From positions 2,418,001 to 2,482,000 of the forward strand of contig CP084609.1 in the NCBI GenBank assembly GCA_025917655.1: a stretch of DNA of 64,000 nucleotides. Direction: 5' to 3'. This DNA is from Chlorella sorokiniana (taxonomy: Eukaryota > Chlorophyta > Trebouxiophyceae > Chlorellales > Chlorellaceae). The position numbers and the translations under genes were made by a program. The stretch's first letter is position 1; every line of letters begins with the position of its first letter. Shown one piece after another: positions 1 to 10,093 of the stretch. The notes under the pieces are model-generated. The model searched no databases and was not told where the DNA came from. It worked only from the letters and a program-made list of their open reading frames with translations.

Positions 1-128
1 GCAACAGGCGAGGGCCTGGGACGCGTCGTCAATGATGGTTTTGGTCACCTCAATGCGCCCGTTATGGTACGCGGCAGACAGGACGGACAGCCCGACGGCC
101 CCAGGGGCGGAACCCCGCTCAGGGCTGC
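1..128 (-). CDS. possible ankyrin-repeat exon, cut by left edge
   Basis: Read on the minus strand, about 40 codons are open from near position 128 to the left edge. They contain LSAAYHNGRIEVTKTIIDDA, which resembles an ankyrin helix-turn-helix repeat (the consensus has a small-residue first helix, then GH-xEVVKxLL). A CAG splice acceptor lies just upstream on the minus strand near 129-131. The exon runs off the window, so neither the gene nor its partners can be named. It could also be a chance open frame in GC-rich DNA. The call rests only on the motif. Confidence 0.35.
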
Positions 129-527
129 AGGGATTGTGGCCGCGAAGCCGTCGCTCGCGCCACACAAAGCTCCAAGAAACGCCAAAGAGCCGTGATCCGG
201 CGCGAAAGAACGCACATTCGCCCTGATCGGCGAATGCGTCTTTGGATGGAGACTGAAGTACGCGTCTGTACTGCGAGGATGGGGAGGCACCTGTTTGGAG
301 TCAACCTCCCCTACCCTCGTCCCGCCCCCAGGCTTGGCGCCACCCGGAATCGCCAGCCCCTGCTGTCCCCACCACTGCATGCACCAAGATATTCTGTCAG
401 CCTGCACACGCCGGCTTCCTGCCCGCCCCAGCTGGCCCTGGCTTCTTTGCTCTCAGGCACGTCACACGTCGCACCCTGGCGCACAGCAAGAGCCAGAATG
501 AGCACAGAACCACCGCGGTGCACAGCA

Positions 528-3500
528 TCAGAGGTTCCAGCCGACAAAGTCGGCGGCAGCCGCGGGGCCAAACAGCGCCTCGGGCGGCGAGCGGTAGAAG
601 GCGGTGTGCACCGCCTGAGGCGGCGGCCCGCCTCGGCGCCAAACATGCTGGCGTAGCTGGCGGCGAGCAGCTCGGAGATGTCGGCCTCCGCCGTCTTGCG
701 CTTGTCCCGCAGGTCTTTGTCGAGCAGGGAGCAGTACGCCGCCACCTGTACCGCACGCAAGGCGGGGGAGAGAAGCGTGGGGCACACGGCGGTCGAGGCG
801 GCGCGTCCTGGACGCGTTGTCAGTCCGGGACCACCCTCCACGGCTCCGCAGCAGCCAGATCCCGTGGTCCCGCACCCCAAGGCTTGTCGTAATCAGGAAA
901 TACGCCAGCTTGCCTGCCCCCGCATCCCAATTTGGGGGATGCAGAGATGCGCAGCTGGTCAAGCAACCCCTCCACCCCTGCGCCCACCACCACCACGCCC
1001 GCCTCCACCGCCGCACAAACACAACGCATGCAGCCGCACCTGCGGGTTGCTGTGCCGCCGCAGCGCCTCCAGCTCCCACAGGCTGCTCTCAAGGGCTCGG
1101 CTGCTGGCCGGGTCGGGGCTCCCAAGTCGAACACATCCTCGCCGCGCCAGGCAGGGCCGTCTTGCTCCTGCTGCCGCTGCTGCTCCTCCTGCAGCGGCGC
1201 CGCCGGCTCGGGCGCGGTGGCTGCTCCGCCCGGCAGCGGCTGCCCCGCTGCACCGCCGCCGCCGACGACCTCGGGCGGCAGCGGCAGCAGCGGCGCCGGC
1301 GCGGCGGCGGCGCCGCCGCCGCCGCTGCGACGCCCGCCAGGCCGCGCGCGCGGGCGGCCGGTGCAGCAGCTGCATGGCGGCGGGGTGGCGGCGCAGCACG
1401 TTGTGCATGAAGGCCAGCGCCAGCTGGGCGCCGCCGGGGGCGCGCCCAGCGCCAGCCGCGCCAGCCGCTTGACAAACGCGGCCGCCGTGTAGGCGGGCAC
1501 CATGCCCGAGGCCAGGAACACGTCGGCCAGGGAGAAGAAGCGAGCACGGTGCTTGGCCTGCAGAGGGGGGGGACGTGAGTGGCGCAGGCTGGTCCGTTGG
1601 CAGTCGATTCACCAGGGGCTCAGGCCAGCTGCACCAATGCTCCCTCTTTCCACCACCACCAATACTGCGACGCACCTCCTCATCCCCACCCTCTCGCCAC
1701 TTGCACCTTCAACCCCCCTTCCCCTCCCCAGCCCTCAACTGCCCCCCTCCCCACCCACCCCACCCACCAACCACCACCACCACCACCCACGTGCACCCTC
1801 CAAGCCCCCACAACAGCGGCAGGGCGGGGGGGGCGCAAGCGGGATGCTGCGCACGTGGAAGGCGTCGGGCGTGATGAGCTGGTAGAGGCGGGCGTAGAAG
1901 CGCGGGTACTCAAGGCCGTGGCGGGTGACCAGCAGGAAGATGCCGTGCAGGGCCAGCATGCCGGGCAGCCCGCCGCGGTCCAGCGTCTCGGTCAGGTAGT
2001 CTGCGCGTTTGTGAGCGGAGGGGGTGGGGGGGGGGGGGGTCTCAGGGGAGGTCGGTGGTCAGTGTGGTGGGTGGCGTGGGTGGGACTCGGCCCCCTTCCA
2101 AGAAAATAAAAAGAAAACCACACAAACTCAACCCCGGATGCCCCTCTCCCCCACCAGCTTCTCTCCCCACCCAGCCCCGCCGCACCTGCCAGCATCAGCG
2201 GTGTAGTGAGGGCGGGGAGGATTGTGTCGGGTACCGCCGCCAGCACCTTCTTGTGGATGTCCTCCGGCAGGTCCAGCCGCAGTACCGCCAGCCAGGCATC
2301 GCTGCGGTACACGGAAAGAAGGTAGCGGTACGGTGTGGGCAGGAGGGCCAGCACAGCTTTCAGCGGGCGGGAGGGCAGGCAGGGGCAAAGGGAGCGGCAG
2401 TTGCGCTGGCGCAATTGCAGGGAGCAGCCTTTGCACGAGGCCAGAGGGCGGCGTTCAGGCGCCACGCTCAGCCTGGTGAAGCAGCTGAGTGCCAAGCACA
2501 GCCCCACCTGAGCATTCGCTGGTGTGCCTTGGGGCTGGCCCACAGAGCGCGCTGGCGCTCGGCGGCGGCCCCCTCCGCCGCCGCCGCCGCCTCAGCGCGC
2601 GCGGCGCTGGCGCTGCGCGCGCGTGCGCCCTCCCCCGCGTTGGCCGGGGCAACCAGTCCCAGCTCCGCGGCACCGCACCAGGAGGAAAGCTGGCTGGGGT
2701 CGGGCGAATCCGGCCCGGGGGCATCTCCGCCAGCAAGTCGTGAAGGGTGCGGGCCAGGTCATGCGCGCTGACTTTGCCGCCTTCCACCCCCTCTGCTGCA
2801 GCCTCCTCCTCCTCCTCCTCCCTTTCGCCGTCTGCAGGGGCCGCCGCCGCCTCGGCATCCCCCTCAGCATCCTCCCCGTCGCTCCCCTCGCCGCTGCCGC
2901 GCTGCGCCGACGCGGGCGCATCTGCCAGCCAGCCGCCGCCGCCCTGCCGCTCGCCGCGCTGCGCCGCCGCCTCCCGCCGCGCGAGCTTGATGATGCTGGC
3001 TAGAGTGAAGTAGCGCACGTCCGCCATGCCTGCGCATCGGCCAGAGAGCAACACGAGGTGGCACCAGCTGCTCTGTGGTGACACCCAGGCGCAGCATTAC
3101 CCCACCACCCTCTGCCCTGTCCCGCTCCCGCGCTTGCTGCCCACCACTTGCTGCCTTGCAAACCAAGCATTCATCAGCCCTCGGGGCTTACCCAGCAGCC
3201 GGGCGATGAGCACTCCAAGCACCTCCGGAGCGACGCCGGCGCCGGTGAGCAGCACGGTCATCAGGCGGTGGAAGAGGCGGTTGTTGAACACGCCCGGCCG
3301 CTCGCCGCGCACGCACTCCATGGCCGCCAGCAGGGCCGCCACCTGCGCGCGGGGCCCGCTGGCGGCGGAGCCCAGCAGGCGCAGCAGGGCGGCCAGGTAC
3401 GCGGTGTACTGGCGGTGCAGCCACGCGGCGTACACGGCGGCGGGGGAGGCGTCGGCGGCGGGCGGGGGCTTGATCGACAGGTCGCCGCGGCCGAAGCAGT

Positions 3501-3784
3501 CGATGAAGAAGAGGCGCAGGCTGTGCAGCACGGGAGTAGCCTGCAAGGTGCGCAGACAAGTGGTGGAAAGGCGGGGTGGCAGCAGCGGCGGCAGGGTGCC
3601 GCCATCTCCCTGCAAGCGCGTGCATGGCGGCGGTGGCAGGGCGCATGTCCTACCTGCGGGTGCCGGGTTTCAGGGCCGCCAGCAGGACGGGCAAATTGTT
3701 TGCCTTGGCCTGCGGCTCCGCCACGAGTTGCTCCGCCAGGGCGGGCAGGTCATCTGGAATCGGTCGTTTCTTTCCTGGTGCCAT
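528..3784 (-). CDS. NOC4: NOC4, nucleolar complex protein 4 (CBF/Mak21 family)
   Basis: NOC4 works with Nop14 in the nucleolus to assemble and export the 40S ribosomal subunit. The ATG at 3784 begins MAPGKKRPIPDDLPALAEQL, and the first exon ends near 3654. Further exons give a helical N-terminal part (about 3200-3540), an acidic Glu/Asp-rich linker (about 2700-3000), then the conserved CBF/Mak21 core: MLALHGIFLLVTRHGLEYP (about 1900-1960), DVFLASGMVPAYTAAAFVKR (about 1460-1540), HNVLRRHPAAMQLLHRP, SSLWELEALRRHSNPQ (about 1080), and LLAASYASMFGAEAG near the C-terminus, with the stop at 528. The core matches the NOC4L order: food-chain helices, an FFxLADxFL segment, the LLRRHP block and a C-terminal YxxMF block. 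The frame breaks at a five-G run at 1436-1440 (six needed to join LALGAPP to the LALAFMHN frame), and again near 610. Both look like base-loss errors. Confidence 0.9.
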
Positions 3785-3990
3785 TCAGAAGCGTTTATAT
3801 ATGCTGCTGTCACGAAAAGGTGCTGGAAGGACAATCCGTCGCTGACGGGCAGCTTGGCTAATGTCTAAGCGTGAATTGGAACTTCCATGTCGTATCAAGA
3901 GATGTGCGATTGCGGCCGCACTTTAGGCATTCGCAGGCATGTCCTTCTAGCGGTGCAAGCGGTACAACCATTGCCGACGACTAACCCCCA
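3785..3990. promoter_or_regulatory. short divergent promoter between NOC4 and the PEPM/ICL-like gene
   Basis: Only 206 bases separate the two proposed start codons (ATG at 3784 on the minus strand, ATG at 3991 on the plus strand), so both transcripts must start from this stretch. It is visibly less GC-rich than the flanking coding DNA. No convincing TATA box is seen. The interval length follows from the start choices, which are supported on each side by a sensible first exon and splice donor. Confidence 0.5.
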
Positions 3991-5405
3991 ATGTTTGCGG
4001 CCCTGATCACATTGCACGACATCATGAATGCATCAATCAGTGCCGACCAAACCTTCGTTGCACGGTTGCCGCGCTCAGGAGTGAGACGGAGGCTTCGGCG
4101 GCGTTTCACGATCAGCGCATCCTCCTCCAATGTCGGCATCAATCGTACCGCCAGTTTGAGAAACCTGTTGGCGCAGCCGGGCATCCTCCTGGTGCGTTTG
4201 CTGTCTGCTCTTCCTGTGCCTTGGGCTTGAAGCGCTTGCAACCCTCAATGCAATCCATACACCACACGCGCCGCTTATATCAGCCTTGCATTCTTCCCTT
4301 GCGGCCGAGAAACCACCTCTCCCCCTTGCCGCCCGCCTGCCCGCCTGCGCAGGGGCCCTGCTGCCACGACGGCCTGTCTGCGCGGCTCATCGAGCAGGCC
4401 GGCTTCGACTTTGCCTTCATGAGCGGCTTCTGCACGGCGGCGGCGCGGCTGGGTGCTCCAGACACTGGGCTCATCAGCTACGGCGAAATGGTGGATGTCG
4501 GCCGATGCTGCCACGAGGCCACGCGGCGCTTGCCAAGTGCGCTTGGCCGCTGCCGCATGCTGCTGCTCTGCCACCGCCCGCCCCATCTTGGGTCCAATGT
4601 GGCGCCCGCTGTCGGCGACGGTCCGCTGCGCCATGGCCAGCCTGCCTTCTGTTCACCCTGGTTCTTTTGCTCGCTGCGCTGCCTTTGCCCCTCCCTCCTC
4701 GCTGGCTCGTGCCGCAACTGGCGCCGAACGCCGCTGGTAGCAAACCTGCCTGCTCACTGCCTGTGCTCCCACAGTCATCGGCGACGGCGACACCGGGTAC
4801 GGCAACGCGGTGAACGTCAAGCGCACGGTTGCGGGGTATGCGGCGGCGGGGTTTGCGGGCATACTGATAGAGGACCAGCAGGTGGGGCTGGGAACGGTGG
4901 TGGGGAGGCGCCCGGGGATGGGTGGCATGGTTGGCTTGAGGGCTGCGCTGTCACAATATACCTGGCCGCTGCATTGCACTTGCTTTCCAGTGCTTGAAAA
5001 GCCTGCTGCGCTGCTGGAATCCCCCACTGGCACGCATGCCGAATGCCGCCTTGCTGCTGCCCGCCCTGTGCGCTGCTCCCTGCTACCTCTCTGCACACCG
5101 CCGCCATCACACCCCACGCCTCTGCTCAATGCAGTGGCCCAAATCATGCGGCCACGTGCGGGGTAAGCGAGTGGTGCCACGGGATGAAGCGGTGGCGCGC
5201 ATCCAAGCCGCATGCGACGCTCGGTGAGGCGCCGCCCGCCATCAGCTGGGTGCGGCTGCTGCTGCACCGGAGCTGTTTGTGCTGGCAAAGCATTGGCGCT
5301 GCTGGCTTGGCGCCGCTCTGGAGCATACATACACAGCTCCTGGCCTGCGTTGGCAACCGCACTGACGCCTGCCCCTCAATCCAGCGCGCCGCCGCCCCCC
5401 CCCCC

Positions 5406-5438
<33 letters not shown>

Positions 5439-7262
5439 GTCCCACCAACCCAATGTCTCTCCCCCTCCCCCTCAATGAGGAACAGCGATGAGGGGCGCGA
5501 CATCGTGATCGTTGCCCGCACCGATGCGCGGCAGGCGGCGAGCCTGGAGGAGGCGCTGTGGCGGGCCGCCGCGTTTGCCGACGCGGGCGCCGACGTCGTG
5601 TTCATCGATGCGCTGGAGGGGGAGGGGGAGATGGCGGCGCTCGCTGCCGCGCCTGGCGCGTACAAGGTGGGCGTGGCTGGGGGAGTGGGGTTTGGGGAGC
5701 GCGCTTGTGTTTGCAGTTGTGCCAGTGAAGGGACAATCAAAACTCGTACGCCTGAAGCGCGACGTCAAAAGTGAGGTGGCTGACTGGCCGGTGGAGGGGC
5801 AGGGATGAACCTTGTGCGGCATGACTGGGGGAGATGAGGCGCGGCAGTCATGGGGCGTTTGAGCACACGCAGCTGCGAGGCAGGCAGCTGGGGCGAGGTG
5901 CCAGCCGCCTGCGGGCTGGCAGCCTGCAGCTCGTCGAGCCCCGCTCCCCCACACAAACTTTAATGTATGCATACACACCTGGCCCTCTGCCCTCCCCTCC
6001 CTCCCTCCCACACACGCAGATGGCCTCCATGCTGGAGGGCGGCGGCAAGACGCCCATCCTGCCCCCGACCAGCTGGCGGCGATGGGCTTCAAGCTGTGCG
6101 CCTACCCGCTCTCCCTGCTGGGGGTGTCGGTTCGGGCGATGCAGGACGCGCTGCAGGTGGGTGGGCGCTCAGCAACCGCAGCAGGCACAAGGGATGGCAG
6201 GGGGTGGTGCTGTGAAAGCTACCTAAGAGTGGAGTGCGCTTGCCGCCCTCCAGCAACCGAGCCGCTCTGCCTGCCCCCTTCCCTTACCACCGAGCTGGCT
6301 GGCCATTCCAATGCGGCGTCGCCTCTTCCCCTGGCCCCATCCCCACTCAACACGCACACACATGCACCCACTTTGTGCAGGGCCTCAAGTCTGGCGCGGT
6401 GCCGGGCCCCGACGCCCTGCCCAGCTTCCAGCAGCTGCAGGCGGCGGTCGGCTTCCCGCAGTACTACGCTGAGGAGGCGCGGTACGCGGTGCCCAGCAGC
6501 GCGACCCGCGATGCAGCAGCGGGCAGTACAGCCAGCGGTACTTTTGGCAGGCCAGGCGCCGGCGCTGCCAGCAGCAGCGGGGCAGCAGCAGCAGCGGCCG
6601 GGGTGGAGCCGGACCTGGTGCTGGAGCCGGGGGCGGCGGGAAGCTCCCAGAAGCTGCCGCAGCCGCGGGCACCATCGACCTCTATGCCGGCCGCTCGACA
6701 GATGGCGGCGACGGCGGCGGCGGCAGCAGCGGCGCGTACCGCTCGCGTGGCGCCGCCGCCGCGCCGCAGTGGGTGCGCGTGCGGATCACCGACACGTGGG
6801 CGGGCAAGACGACGCTGGACACGCGCTTCCCTGCAGGCAGGCCGCTCGCGGCGCGCAGTCGCTTGCAGCCGGCTGCCCTGCCCCGGCTAGCTGGCGGCAC
6901 AGCAGCACGCGCATCGGCTGCTGAGCAGCAGTCCCTCGCTGCGCTGCCGCTGGCTGCAGCCTGCACCCGCCAGCCTTGCGCCCGGCCCCCTAAGACCCAT
7001 CCCATCTCTCTCCAAGCCCAGCCTCACGCACCCCCTTCTGCATCGCCAGGCACACGCGGTTCCTGAGGTGCCCCCTTTTCCTGCCCCCTTTCCTCCAGGC
7101 TTCCTGGGCTCCGTGGCCAGCCTGGTCCCGGCGGTGGCGGGCGTTGACCTGGAGGGGCTGGTGCGGAGGGCCACCGGCGACGCGGGCTGGGAGCCCAGCC
7201 GGCCGGTGTACGCGTATGATGCAGGCAGCGACAGGATCGAGGTGTTTCTGGAGTATTCTTGA
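3991..7262 (+). CDS. PEP mutase/isocitrate lyase superfamily enzyme with an extra C-terminal domain
   Basis: This is a (beta/alpha)8-barrel C-C or C-P lyase, closest to the plant chloroplast carboxyvinyl-carboxyphosphonate phosphorylmutase-like proteins and 2,3-dimethylmalate or methylisocitrate lyases. Exon 1 (ATG 3991 to about 4191) gives a basic, Ser-rich leader and then ASLRNLLAQPGILL. It joins GPCCHDGLSARLIEQAGFDF at about 4351. Later exons carry GLISYGEMVD, the Mg-binding DGDTGYGNAVNVKRT, ILIEDQQ, the catalytic loop WPKSCGHVRGKRVV (about 5143-5175), DIVIVARTDARQA and LCAYPLSLLGVSVRAMQDAL. The KxCGH loop is of the lyase type, so I expect a lyase rather than a true phosphomutase; the substrate is unknown. 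After the barrel (about 6480) come a low-complexity linker and about 110 residues (about 6670-7262) that I do not recognise. The frame breaks at the five-base runs 6062-6066 (C) and 6629-6633 (G). The leader suggests the plastid. Confidence 0.9.
5395..5436. repeat. C14 run followed by (AC)14 in an intron
   Basis: A run of 14 C is followed directly by 14 AC dinucleotides. It lies in the pyrimidine/CA-rich 3' part of the PEPM/ICL-like gene's intron, a few tens of bases before the next exon. Its length is likely to vary between strains and may be miscounted in the assembly. Confidence 0.9.
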
Positions 7263-7311
7263 GGCTCGCGCAAGGCTGTGTCCGTGATGAATTCACACGC
7301 CGGAATGGCGG

Positions 7312-7316
7312 TGTAA
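7312..7316 (+). promoter_or_regulatory. TGTAA poly(A) signal of the PEPM/ICL-like gene
   Basis: TGTAA, the usual green-algal poly(A) signal, lies 50 bases after the stop codon in an AT-rich patch (gtgtaaaataaa). Cleavage would be expected 10-20 bases downstream. Confidence 0.6.
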
Positions 7317-7575
7317 AATAAATGGAAGGTGCAGCCATGAATGGCTGACAAAAAAACGTGTGGAAGCAGCCGGAAAGAAATCTGGCCGCGGGCAGAGCCT
7401 TGAGAACAACAAAATGCAGATCAATGGACTGGGCAAGGCAACGGAAGTTGGGCACATAGAACGGAAAAAGGAAGACGAGGCGACTGCTGGAAGGGTGCAG
7501 GCGGACAACCTCAAGCTCGAGCCGACTGGCTGCGGAGCTGGGTGCACTGACGGCTGGCGCTGCGCCATCGCCGAG

Positions 7576-9545
7576 CTAGCCAAGATGCAGGCCAGGAATC
7601 GCCTGCAGCAGCGCCCGCTGCACGGCCTCCGTGGGCCGACGGCTGAGCACCAGGTCGCGCAGCAGGCGCAGCTGGCTCAGCGTGCTCCTCACATCGCCAT
7701 CGCTCAATTGGATACGGCAGCCAGCAAGGTCGAGCGAGCGCAGGTTGGTGGCAGAGCGCAGCGCCGCTGGAAATTGCACGATGTAGAAGTCTTCAATACG
7801 TAGGCGAGTGAGGCCTGCAGGGGCAGAAACACAAGGGACCCTCTGCTGGCAGGAAACAGGGGGCAGGGTGCCCATGCGCGGCATGCAGCTGCTCACCGCT
7901 CAGGTAAGGCCCCGGGGGCAGCCCCTCCAGCCCGACATTCCTCAGCGTCAGCTCCTGCAGCCCCGTCAGCTGGCACAGCGCAGGCGGCAGCTGGCCGCCA
8001 TCCGCACGGCAACCATTGATGTTCAGGCTGCGCAGCAGGGGCGTCTGCGGCAGCAGCGTTGCCAGCAGCGCACCCAGCCCGTCCGGCGGCGTGCAACGGA
8101 GCAAGCTCAGCGCGGTCAGGTGCTGTAGGTGGGCGGCGCAACCATTGCACTGCTCGCTGCCCAGCTCGCTGTGCCACAGCTCGAAAACGTGCAGGCGCTG
8201 AAGCGTGCCCTGAGGCACCGCTGCCTGCAGCAGAGCGGCGAGCGGCTTGGCGGCGCCGCCTGCGATGCGGGACGACAGATTGAGCTCCAGCTTCACGCCG
8301 CCACTTTCTGTGTATGAAACGTTGCAGGCTCGCACGCGCCCTCCTCCAAGCTGCAGCACAGGACGCAGGAGGGAACCGCTGGGGCAACATGGGCAGCTTG
8401 ATCCCATCCCGTAAAGCACAACCTTCAAAGGCGCAACACCCGCAGCTGCAGGCACACAAGACGCAAGAAAGCGCCTGGCGCCGCCTTGCCCCACCTTCAC
8501 CCCTCCGAAACTGCCCAGGAGCCAGGTGCGCAGGGCAGGGAGCGAGTGCATTGGCGGCACCTCCAAGGGCGCAGTCTGGTCTGCCAGCACGTCCAAGCGC
8601 AGGCGCTGCAGCCGCGGCAGGCTGGCAAACGGTGGCAGCGCGGTGGTGGGGACCATGGTGAGGAGGTGCAGCTCGGTGAGGCCAGTCAGGCCCACTGCTG
8701 CCTGTAGCATCGCGAGCGGGATTTCATGGTGCTTACTGCAGGCACGCAGCCGCAGCGAGCGCAGCGCGGTCAGCGAGGCCAGCGCTGGGCCGTCCTCCGC
8801 CGTCATGCAATCCAGGCGCAGCTCCAAGCACGCCAGGCGCGGGAAGCGGCGCAGCGCGGGGCCGGTGATGGCGGGCAGCGGCACCGCGCCCCGCTGGCTG
8901 GGGTCGGCCAAAACGCTGCAGTTGAGGCGCAGGCTGGTGAGCCGGTATGGGCACAGCATGCCCAGCATAGCAGGCAGCTCCGCCAGCACAATTCCCGCAT
9001 TGTTGTGCGTCAGCCGGGTGCCGGCTGGGTTGATGTCATGGATGGGGCCCCCATCTCGTCCGCCCGTGCACAAACTGGCACGAAGCGCTGAACGACTGCA
9101 CATGCGGCGCGGCAACTTCCAAGGTGGCCCGCGCGGCGGAAAGCCAGTTGGCTTCGTTGCAAGCTGAATGGATGGCTCCCTGATTGATGTCGTAGGGCCC
9201 CTGCCCGCTTGCCACCACGCTTGCCACCACGGGCAGTCGTTGCAAAACTTCAAGGGACGGCTTCAGCTGGAAGTTGCGCCACAGGCAGCCCTCGCTCTTA
9301 TAAACAGCGCGCCAGCGCTTGCATACGCAAGCAAGTGTGGCCCTGCAGCAGGGGGGCGCTGGCGGCGGAGATGTCTCGAGGTGGGCTGTAGAAAGAGGCG
9401 CATCAAGGCACTCATTCGCAGCTTTTCCGCACCCAAACTGACGCCCGCCGGCAGCAAGAAAGATCAGCGCGAGCACGGAGCTGGGAAGCGCATCGATCGT
9501 GGTAACATGGTCGCTTTCCTCGGTCTGTTGGCTGGTTTTTAACAT
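7576..9545 (-). CDS. F-box/leucine-rich-repeat protein, copy A
   Basis: Predicted substrate receptor of an SCF-type ubiquitin ligase: an N-terminal F-box binds Skp1 and leucine-rich repeats bind the target. Exon 1 starts at ATG 9545 and gives the first half of the F-box (TTIDALPSSVLALIFLAAGG), ending at a donor near 9453. The second half, RATLACVCKRWRAVYKSEGC, begins exon 2 at about 9345. Exon 2 holds RNI-like LRRs (LTSLRLNCS, LACLELRLDC, LRSLRLRACS, LQRLRLDVLA) down to about 7890. The last exon has LRSLDLAGCRIQL and ends PTEAVQRALLQAIPGL, with the stop at 7576. Copy C at 12742-14714 is nearly the same gene. The frame changes near 9060 at a place where copy C also changes, which suggests an unrecognised small intron rather than an error. 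Targets are unknown. A receptor role by LRR alone, without SCF, remains possible. Confidence 0.8.
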
Positions 9546-10093
9546 CGTTTCAAAGGCAGCACAGCGTATACAGTGTGGCTACGGTTGTTCATCGTCGATA
9601 AGCCATGTCCGCCTCTCATAGCTGCGCTGCGAGCGCTGGGCAAAGGCGTGTGATGCGCCCAGTCTGTACATCCAGGGGGCCAGGGCGGCAGATGAGTGGC
9701 TGTCCCTGTCCCACGGTTGATACACAAAAGATCCAGGCGGCGTGTGTCACACAGAGATGCACTTTGGGGGATGGAACATACTGCAGCAAATGGCTAGCCG
9801 CCCAGTTGCTGCTAGCAACTGCAGCCCGCCCAGTTGCTGCAGCCTCCCCCAGCGCTGGGGGAGGGTGCTTGCCCGCACGCGGCCCACCGCTCAGCGCCTG
9901 CCCGTCCCCAGGCAGCGTCAAGCGTCTGCCTGTTCCCAGGGCGGCGACCGCCATTGTAAGCCCTCAACGCAGCACGCGCCTGGGCCTGAGCTGAAGCAAA
10001 CGTGTTGTAATGGGCGTGGATGAACAAATCACCATGTCCTGTGAATGCGCACGCTTAGCGTTGGTGATGCACACCGTGACAGTCGAGGCGCAG

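Noticed and set aside
1150-1345. CGC/CAG-type triplet repeat
   Set aside because: It looks like a repeat array but is an Ala/Pro/Arg-coding low-complexity stretch within NOC4. Spacers are absent, so it is neither CRISPR nor satellite.
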